From JBHJHK01 sp050330975 (GTDB lineage Bacteria; Pseudomonadota; Gammaproteobacteria; Competibacterales; Competibacteraceae), in NCBI GenBank assembly GCA_050330975.1, contig JBHJHK010000210.1:1-8932 (forward strand): a stretch of 8,932 bases of DNA, given 5' to 3'. The notes under the pieces were generated by a model that saw only the letters and a list, made by a program, of their open reading frames with translations, made no database searches and was not told where the DNA came from. Of the stretch, positions 4,565-8,932 are shown one piece after another (positions within the stretch are counted from its first letter, which is position 1; each line of letters starts with the position of its first letter). Made by a program: the position numbers and the translations under genes.

Positions 4565-6040
4565 ATGGAAACACTCGGCGTTTTACTGTTGCCCATCTTG
4601 GCGGTGGTGGCCTTCTTCGGCATGGTGGGCCTGCTCAAATCCCGCTATATCACCTGCCCCTCCAACCAAATTTTGGTCAAATACGGCCGGGTGGGCAAAG
4701 GCCGCTCGGCGGCCACCTACCACGGGGGCGCCACCTTTGTCTGGCCACTGATCCAGCAAAAGGCCATGCTGGACCTCACCCCCATCACCACCGATATCGA
4801 CCTGAAAAACGCCCTGTCCAAGCAAAACATCCGGGTCAACGTCCCCTCTCGTTTCACCTTTGGCATCGGCACCACCGAAGAACTCATGAGCAACGCCGCC
4901 GAGCGGCTGTTGGGCCTGGGGCAAGACGCCATCGAAGAGATCGCCCGGGACATCATCTTCGGCCAGCTGCGGGCCACCTTGGCCACCATGGACATCGAGG
5001 AGATCAACGCCAACCGGGAAATCTTTGAAGAAAAGGTCACCGATAACATCGAATCGGAGCTCAAAAAGGTGGGCCTGCGGGTGATCAACGTCAACATCAC
5101 CGACATCCAAGACGAGTCGGGCTATATCAGTGCCCTGGGGGAACGGGCCGCCGCCGAGGCCATCAACCGGGCCAAGGTGGAGGTGGCGGAACAAGTCCGG
5201 GACGGGGAGACCGGGGCGGCCAACGCCAAGCAAGAAGAGCGGGTCAACGTGGCAGCGGCCAACGCCAAGGCGGTGACCGGGGAGAATCAGGCGGCGGTGA
5301 GCATCGCCGACTCCGACGCCCAGCGCCGAGAGGCCGAGGCCGAGGCCAAGCGTCGGGGGGACGCCGCCGAAGCCGTCAAGTCCGCCGCCGCCACCAAGGC
5401 CGGTCACGAGGCCGAGCGGGAAACCGAACTGGCCCGGGCGGAACGGGTCAAGGCCGCCCAACAGGCCGATGTCATCGTCCCCGAGCAAATTGCCCGGGAG
5501 CAGACCGAAATCAAAGCCGCCGCCGACAAAGCCCGCACGGTGTTGGCCGGAGAGGCCGCCGGGGAGGCCCGGCGCGCCGAGCAACGGGGGGTCGCCGAGG
5601 GTTTGTCGGCGGTGTTGTCCAGCAAGGCCGAGGGCCTGGCCAAGGTGGTGGAGGCCGCTGGGGGCCGACCCGACCAAGCGGCGCTCCTTTTGGTGGTGGA
5701 GCAACTCCCCGAGGTCGCCCGCCTCCAGACCCAGGCCATCGCCAATATCCGCTTCGACAAAATTGTGGTTATGGACCAAGGGGCCCAGGGGACCGATGGG
5801 TCCACCACGGCGGCGTGGCTATCCAACCTCACCAAAGCCCTGCCAGGCCTCCACGAAGTGGCGGATATGGCGGGACTCAAGCTCCCCGAGGCTTTGGGGG
5901 CGAGCTTGGAGGGCCAGAGTCGAGGGCACTCCGGGGGTTTCGCCGTGAGGGAACGCTTTGACCAACCCACCACGCCTCCCTCCCCGGCGGCGGTGAATAC
6001 CGCTGTAACCTCGGGGGAAACGGGGGAAGCGCCCGCTTGA
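4565..6040 (+). CDS. Flotillin-like SPFH-domain protein
   Basis: A 491-residue flotillin of the YuaG/FloT-YqiK type, a scaffold protein that oligomerises at membrane microdomains. Residues 1-24 form an N-terminal membrane anchor (LGVLLLPILAVVAFFGMVGLL). An SPFH/PHB domain covers about 28-185 (ITCPSNQILVKYG, TFVWPLIQQ, LRVINVNITDIQD). A long Ala/Glu/Lys-rich coiled coil with EAEAEAKRR-type repeats spans about 190-345. A flotillin C-terminal part follows at about 345-405. The last 90 or so residues (405-491) are Gly/Ser/Thr/Pro-rich and probably disordered. The ATG at 4565 has AAGGA at 4549-4553, an 11-base spacing. The gene is probably co-transcribed with the NfeD-like gene 38 bp upstream, the usual NfeD-flotillin pairing. 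Length and domain order fit the family, with no sign of damage. Confidence 0.93.
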   Translation: METLGVLLLPILAVVAFFGMVGLLKSRYITCPSNQILVKYGRVGKGRSAATYHGGATFVWPLIQQKAMLDLTPITTDIDLKNALSKQNIRVNVPSRFTFGIGTTEELMSNAAERLLGLGQDAIEEIARDIIFGQLRATLATMDIEEINANREIFEEKVTDNIESELKKVGLRVINVNITDIQDESGYISALGERAAAEAINRAKVEVAEQVRDGETGAANAKQEERVNVAAANAKAVTGENQAAVSIADSDAQRREAEAEAKRRGDAAEAVKSAAATKAGHEAERETELARAERVKAAQQADVIVPEQIAREQTEIKAAADKARTVLAGEAAGEARRAEQRGVAEGLSAVLSSKAEGLAKVVEAAGGRPDQAALLLVVEQLPEVARLQTQAIANIRFDKIVVMDQGAQGTDGSTTAAWLSNLTKALPGLHEVADMAGLKLPEALGASLEGQSRGHSGGFAVRERFDQPTTPPSPAAVNTAVTSGETGEAPA

Positions 6041-6074
6041 GGGCCCTCCCCCCCGGCCCCTCTCCGCCAAGGCC

Positions 6075-6101
6075 TTTACAGACCCTCCCAAGGCGTATAA
6101 T
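6075..6101 (+). promoter_or_regulatory. Putative promoter of the zur-azt zinc cluster
   Basis: A perfect TATAAT lies at 6096-6101, 51 bp before the zur ATG, with TTTACA at 6075-6080 as -35 and a short 15-bp spacer. The -10 sits in GTATAATGTAC, which is partly symmetrical. The leader also has GCTCAG (6107-6112) and CTGAGC (6132-6137) as an inverted repeat. I see no clear copy of the published alphaproteobacterial Zur box, so Zur control is assumed from context only. Confidence 0.5.
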
Positions 6102-6152
6102 GTACGGCTCAGATAAAAGCACGCCCTACACCTGAGCTTGTAACCCTGCGCC

Positions 6153-6581
6153 ATGGCCGCTTCCAACCCACCAAGCTTAACCCCCGGACAACGACGAATC
6201 CTCGCCGCCCTGCGGGCCTCCAAGACCCCCCTGACGGCCTACGCCGTGTTGGAGGTGTTGCGCCAAGAGCGGGCCGGCGCCGCCCCGCCGTCGGCCTATC
6301 GGGCCCTCAACCGTCTCATGGCCTTGGGACTGGTCCATCGCTTGGAGTCCCTCAACGCCTACATCGCCTGCGAACACCACCACCACGGCGAACATGCCCT
6401 ATTTTTGATCTGCGATGATTGTGGGGTGGTGACCGAGCGGATCGATCCCGGCTTTAGCCGGGGTTTGAGCGCCTTGGCGGCGACCGTGGACTTCGCCCCC
6501 CAGGTGTCCATGGTGGAAATCCACGGCCAGTGCCCGGTCTGTCGGGGGAGCCGTAACGACCATGCACCGCCCCAGACCTAG
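6153..6581 (+). CDS. zur: Zinc uptake regulator Zur (Fur family)
   Basis: A 142-residue Fur-family repressor. Residues about 7-65 form a winged helix-turn-helix (LTPGQRRILAAL, APPSAYRALNRLMALGLVHRL). A dimerisation and metal domain follows. It has CEHHHHGEH at 73-81, FLICDDCG with C87 and C90, and CPVC with C127 and C130. The two CxxC pairs fit the structural zinc site, and the His/Glu cluster fits the regulatory site. The motif CxHHHHGEHxxFLICxxCG and the adjacent zinc transporter genes favour Zur over Fur, Mur or PerR. With zinc bound it would repress the uptake operon, here including its own gene. The ATG at 6153 follows a putative promoter; no good Shine-Dalgarno sequence is visible. It lies 16 bp before the small ORF and 159 bp before aztA. 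Confidence 0.92.
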   Translation: MAASNPPSLTPGQRRILAALRASKTPLTAYAVLEVLRQERAGAAPPSAYRALNRLMALGLVHRLESLNAYIACEHHHHGEHALFLICDDCGVVTERIDPGFSRGLSALAATVDFAPQVSMVEIHGQCPVCRGSRNDHAPPQT

Positions 6582-6597
6582 CACTTTAAAACCGACT

Positions 6598-6729
6598 ATG
6601 CCCCCTAAACTCTTTGCTTCCCCACCAGTGACCTGGACGCCTCTGCTGGCGGGTGTCGTCGAGCGCTTGGCCTTGGTCTTGGCGGTCATTGCTCTGCTGT
6701 GGATGGCCTTTTTCTGGGCCACCGCCTGA
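6598..6729 (+). CDS. Small single-helix membrane ORF between zur and aztA
   Basis: An ATG at 6598 opens a 43-codon frame ending in TGA at 6727-6729. It fills the gap between zur (stop 6581) and aztA (GTG 6741). The product begins MPPKLFASPPVTWTPLLAG and carries one strong hydrophobic helix at about 24-40 (LALVLAVIALLWMAFFW), ending ATA. This is a typical small inner-membrane protein layout with a cytoplasmic or periplasmic Pro-rich N-terminus of about 20 residues. Its stop is 11 bases before the aztA GTG, and the aztA ribosome binding site GAGGG (6728-6732) overlaps the stop, which suggests translational coupling. No clear Shine-Dalgarno sequence precedes the ATG. I do not recognise a family. 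It could assist or tune the zinc transporter, or it could be an untranslated spacer; the position and the helix favour a real gene. Confidence 0.5.
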   Translation: MPPKLFASPPVTWTPLLAGVVERLALVLAVIALLWMAFFWATA

Positions 6730-6740
6730 GGGCACCAGCC

Positions 6741-7484
6741 GTGACTAGCGCCATCGCCCTCGACAACCTCACCTTGGGCTACGACCGCCATCCGGCGGTC
6801 CACCACCTCAACGCTCGCATCGCACCGGGCTCCCTCACGGCGGTGGTGGGCCCCAACGGCGCTGGGAAGTCGACCCTCCTCAAGGGCATCACCGGCGCCC
6901 TGAGCCCCCTGGAAGGAGCTATCAAGACCACCGCCGCCAGTCGCCAACAGATCGCCTACCTCCCCCAACAGGCGGATATCGACCGCCAGTTTCCCATCAA
7001 CGTCTGGGAAGTGGTGGCCATGGGCCTGTGGCGGGATCTAGGTGCCTTGGGGGGTCTCCGCCGCCGCCACCGCGCCCAGGTACAGGCCGCCATGGCCAGC
7101 GTGGGGCTCACGGGTTTTGAGCGCCGGGTCATCGGTTCTCTGTCGGGGGGGCAACTCCAGCGGGTGTTGTTTGCTCGATTGCTCCTCCAAGATGCCCCTA
7201 TCATCCTCCTCGACGAACCGTTCAACGCCGTGGACACCAAGACCGTCAACGACCTCATCGCCTTGATCCTGCGCTGGCGGGGCGAGCGCCGCACGGTGCT
7301 GGCGGTACTCCACGATCTCGACCTGGTGCGGCAGCACTTTCCCGACACCCTGCTCATGGCCCGGGAGTTGATCGCCCACGGGGATACCCGGGAGGTCTTG
7401 ACGGCGGAAAATCTCTTCCGCGCCCGCCAGCTGTGTGAAGCCGCCGACGACACCGCGGCGATCTGTCGGCGCACGGGGACTTGA
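6741..7484 (+). CDS. aztA: Zinc ABC transporter ATP-binding protein AztA
   Basis: The ATPase of a zinc importer, 247 residues from the GTG at 6741. The motifs are complete: Walker A GPNGAGKST at 37-45, Q-loop YLPQQ near 76, signature LSGGQ at 134-138, Walker B IILLDEP at 154-160, and the H-loop His at 191 (VLHDLD). The phrases GYDRHPAVHHL, QADIDRQFPI and FARLLLQDAP, and the C-terminal CEAADDTAAIC, resemble AztA from the alphaproteobacterial AztABCD system more than ZnuC. I chose the GTG because GAGGG at 6728-6732 sits eight bases before it and the family-like sequence begins right after it. An ATG at 6699 in the same frame would overlap the small ORF and add non-family residues. It would work with AztB and AztC downstream, and its expression probably depends on Zur. 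ZnuC is the alternative name if the system is classed as ZnuABC. Confidence 0.9.
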   Translation: MTSAIALDNLTLGYDRHPAVHHLNARIAPGSLTAVVGPNGAGKSTLLKGITGALSPLEGAIKTTAASRQQIAYLPQQADIDRQFPINVWEVVAMGLWRDLGALGGLRRRHRAQVQAAMASVGLTGFERRVIGSLSGGQLQRVLFARLLLQDAPIILLDEPFNAVDTKTVNDLIALILRWRGERRTVLAVLHDLDLVRQHFPDTLLMARELIAHGDTREVLTAENLFRARQLCEAADDTAAICRRTGT

Positions 7485-7595
7485 GGGGTCGACGGCTCGG
7501 TTTCATCCCCGAGGATAGCGCTGAGACACCCCGAGAATAATCGCGTCAGACCCATTGAGAAGATGACATAACAAGGGCTATTTTGGAGTTGTCAC
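7485..7595. other. 111-bp gap between aztA and aztB
   Basis: This is an unusually wide space for an ABC transporter operon. It contains a weak inverted repeat, CTCGG 7496-7500 with CCGAG 7509-7513 (8-base loop), without a T-tract. It also has TTGAGA at 7555-7560 with TATTTT at 7579-7584 (18-bp spacer), a poor promoter match that would start transcription too close to the ATG to include the ribosome binding site. TGACA (7564-7568) and TGTCA (7590-7594) form a short inverted repeat around the aztB Shine-Dalgarno GGAG (7585-7588). No gene is supported here. Confidence 0.4.
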
Positions 7596-8465
7596 ATGAT
7601 ATGGGAAGCCGTCGTCCAACCCTTCGCCGATTATGGCTTTATGCGCCGCGCACTGTTGGGCTGTATCGCCATCTCCCTGGGCGCAACCCCCGTGGGCGTA
7701 TTCCTCATGCTGCGCCGCATGAGCTTGACTGGCGATGCCATGGCCCATGCCATCCTGCCCGGTGCGGCGGTGGGCTACCTCGTCGCCGGCCTATCCCTGG
7801 GGGCCATGAGCATCGGCGGGCTGATAGCCGGTATGACCGTCGCCCTGCTGGCCGGCTTTGTCACCCGCGCCACCCCTTTGCGGGAAGATGCCAGCCTCGC
7901 CGCTTTCTATTTAATTTCATTGGCGGCGGGCGTGCTCATCGTCTCCACCCGCGGCAGCAACGTCGACTTGATGCACGTGCTCTTCGGTACGGTGCTGGCC
8001 CTCGACGATGGGGCGCTGACCCTGTTGTGCACCATCACCAGCCTGTCGCTCCTGACCCTGGCCTTGCTGTTTAGGCCCTTGGTGCTGGAGTGCGCAGACC
8101 CCCAATTTCTGCGCTCGGTGAGCGGGCTCAGCGCCGTAACCCATTTCACCTTCCTCGCCCTCGTCGTTCTCAACCTCGTCGGCGGCTTTCACGCCCTCGG
8201 CACGCTGATGGCGGTGGGCATTATGATCCTGCCCGCCGCCGCGGCGCGATTTTGGGCGGCGAGTATCGGTGGACTGATCGCCACCGCCGCCGTCGTCGCC
8301 GCGGTCTCAAGCCTGACCGGCCTGCTCCTCTCTTACCACTTCAGCCTGCCGTCCGGACCGGCGATCATCCTCATGGCTGGCTTGGCCTATGGGCTATCGC
8401 TCACCCTCGGACCCGTGGGCAGTCTTGCCGCGCGAGCCTTGCCGCGCCGTCACCTCGAAGCCTAG
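7596..8465 (+). CDS. aztB: Zinc ABC transporter permease AztB
   Basis: The membrane channel of the zinc importer, 289 residues, ABC-3 (ZnuB/MntB) family. It is strongly hydrophobic with about eight or nine predicted helices, beginning near LLGCIAISLGATPVGVFLML (20-39). The family motif MSLTGDAMAHAILPGAAVG (42-60) carries D47 and H51, positions linked to metal passage in this family. REDASLAAFYLISLA (96-110), VDLMHVLFGTVLALDD (123-138), LALVVLNLVGGFHALGTLM (187-205) and LLSYHFSLPSGPAI (244-257) follow. Strings such as FMRRALLGC, LVLECADPQFLRSVS and LPSGPAIIL match AztB better than ZnuB. The ATG at 7596 has GGAG at 7585-7588, a seven-base spacing. The stop is 20 bp before aztC, so the two are co-transcribed. 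No missing segments are seen. Confidence 0.92.
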   Translation: MIWEAVVQPFADYGFMRRALLGCIAISLGATPVGVFLMLRRMSLTGDAMAHAILPGAAVGYLVAGLSLGAMSIGGLIAGMTVALLAGFVTRATPLREDASLAAFYLISLAAGVLIVSTRGSNVDLMHVLFGTVLALDDGALTLLCTITSLSLLTLALLFRPLVLECADPQFLRSVSGLSAVTHFTFLALVVLNLVGGFHALGTLMAVGIMILPAAAARFWAASIGGLIATAAVVAAVSSLTGLLLSYHFSLPSGPAIILMAGLAYGLSLTLGPVGSLAARALPRRHLEA

Positions 8466-8485
8466 AAGCCCAACAGGAAACCTCC

Positions 8486-8932
8486 ATGCCCCTGTACAGA
8501 CACCCACTGAAATCCGCCTCTGCCGCCACCCTGGCCCTGACTCTCGCCGCACCGGCCCAGCCCAGCGAGCCCATTCCCACCGTCGCCACGTTTTGGATCC
8601 TCGGCGACTTGGTGGAGCGCATTGGCGGCGAGCATGTGGCCGTCACCACCCTCGTCGGCCCCAACGGCGACACCCACGTCTACCAGCCGACTCCAGCCGA
8701 CGCCCGCGCCGTGAGCGAAGCGAAGCTGCTGGTGGTCAACGGCCTGCAATTCGAAGGCTGGCTCGACCGACTCATCGACGCCTCTGACTTCGACGGGGTC
8801 CGCGTGGTGGCCACCGACGGGATCGAGCCCATGGGTTATGGGGCGGAAGACGACCACGGCGACCACGAACACCACGCCGCCAACGACCCCCACACCTCCC
8901 ACAACCACCACAACGCCCACACCTACGACGAC
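8486..8932 (+). CDS. aztC: Zinc ABC transporter substrate-binding protein AztC (3' end cut by window)
   Basis: The first 149 residues of a cluster A-I (ZnuA/AztC-like) zinc-binding protein; the frame is open to the window end. Residues 1 to about 27 form a signal peptide (ATLALTLAAPA core), so it acts in the periplasm. The domain starts at PTVATFWILGDLVERIGGEHV. GPNGDTHVYQPTPADARAV at 58-76 contains H64, the expected first zinc ligand. VVNGLQFEGWLDRLI (83-97) is family-typical. From residue 122 a His/Asp-rich loop begins (EDDHGDHEHHAANDPH, then SHNHHNAH) with ten His between 124 and 144. Such a loop is typical of zinc rather than manganese binding proteins and is thought to collect zinc or take it from a chaperone. 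The ATG at 8486 has AGGA at 8475-8478. An aztD chaperone gene would be expected downstream, outside the window. The remaining zinc ligands cannot be checked. Confidence 0.9.
   Translation, partial: MPLYRHPLKSASAATLALTLAAPAQPSEPIPTVATFWILGDLVERIGGEHVAVTTLVGPNGDTHVYQPTPADARAVSEAKLLVVNGLQFEGWLDRLIDASDFDGVRVVATDGIEPMGYGAEDDHGDHEHHAANDPHTSHNHHNAHTYDD

Noticed and set aside
4583..5779. Long open frame of 398 codons on the reverse strand across the flotillin gene
   Set aside because: It is antisense to a clear SPFH/flotillin coding sequence. Its translation is Gly/Leu/His/Asp-rich without domain features, as expected from the complement of GCC/GAG-rich codons.
6039..6048. GAGGGCCCTC palindrome at the flotillin stop as a terminator
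   Set aside because: The perfect palindrome has no loop and no T-run follows; the sequence after it is C-rich.
6699..6740. ATG at 6699 as the aztA start
   Set aside because: It overlaps the small ORF and adds residues unlike the family. The GTG at 6741 has a good ribosome binding site (GAGGG) and starts right at the family sequence.

Overview
The window is high-GC bacterial DNA with every supported gene on the + strand. The gene content best fits an alphaproteobacterium, perhaps of the Rhodospirillales. The arguments are a CobT-type cobaltochelatase subunit (aerobic B12 pathway), an alphaproteobacterial-style Zur, and a zinc ABC transporter that matches AztABC better than classical ZnuABC. 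The taxon is an inference; no rRNA or tRNA is present to test it.

Layout. (1) Positions 47-1078 hold the C-terminal VWA part of CobT. The usual long N-terminal half is absent and an in-frame TAA sits directly before the only usable start, so the gene may be truncated or broken. (2) 1187-1993 is cysE (serine O-acetyltransferase), with a TATAAT promoter and a 12-bp perfect palindrome around its ribosome binding site. (3) 2024-2914 encodes a PD-(D/E)XK, Rpn-like nuclease-type protein with a short tandem repeat near its C-terminus. (4) 2915-3262 is non-coding and rich in repeats: a GC-rich REP-like hairpin, a direct repeat at about 262-bp spacing, and a 23-bp sequence that also occurs inside the nuclease gene. 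(5) 3310-3834 encodes a small exported Gln-rich coiled-coil protein of unknown function. Its ribosome binding site lies in a predicted 10-bp RNA stem. (6) 3930-6040 is a two-gene membrane operon, an NfeD/YuaF-like protein followed by a flotillin (SPFH) protein, with an extended -10 promoter and a GGGGATATCCCC palindrome. (7) 6153-8932 is a zinc uptake cluster: zur, an unrecognised 43-aa single-helix membrane ORF, aztA (ATPase), aztB (permease) and aztC (periplasmic zinc-binding protein, cut by the window end).

How the genes work together. Zur senses cytoplasmic zinc and probably represses its own cluster. AztC binds zinc in the periplasm, through a conserved His and a His-rich loop, and hands it to AztB, driven by AztA. 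The NfeD-like and flotillin proteins probably form a membrane-microdomain complex. CobT and CysE are housekeeping genes for cobalamin and cysteine synthesis. The least explained parts are the small ORF at 6598-6729, the Gln-rich exported protein with its occluded ribosome binding site, and the repeat island. No CRISPR array, complete insertion sequence, prophage or defence system is visible.
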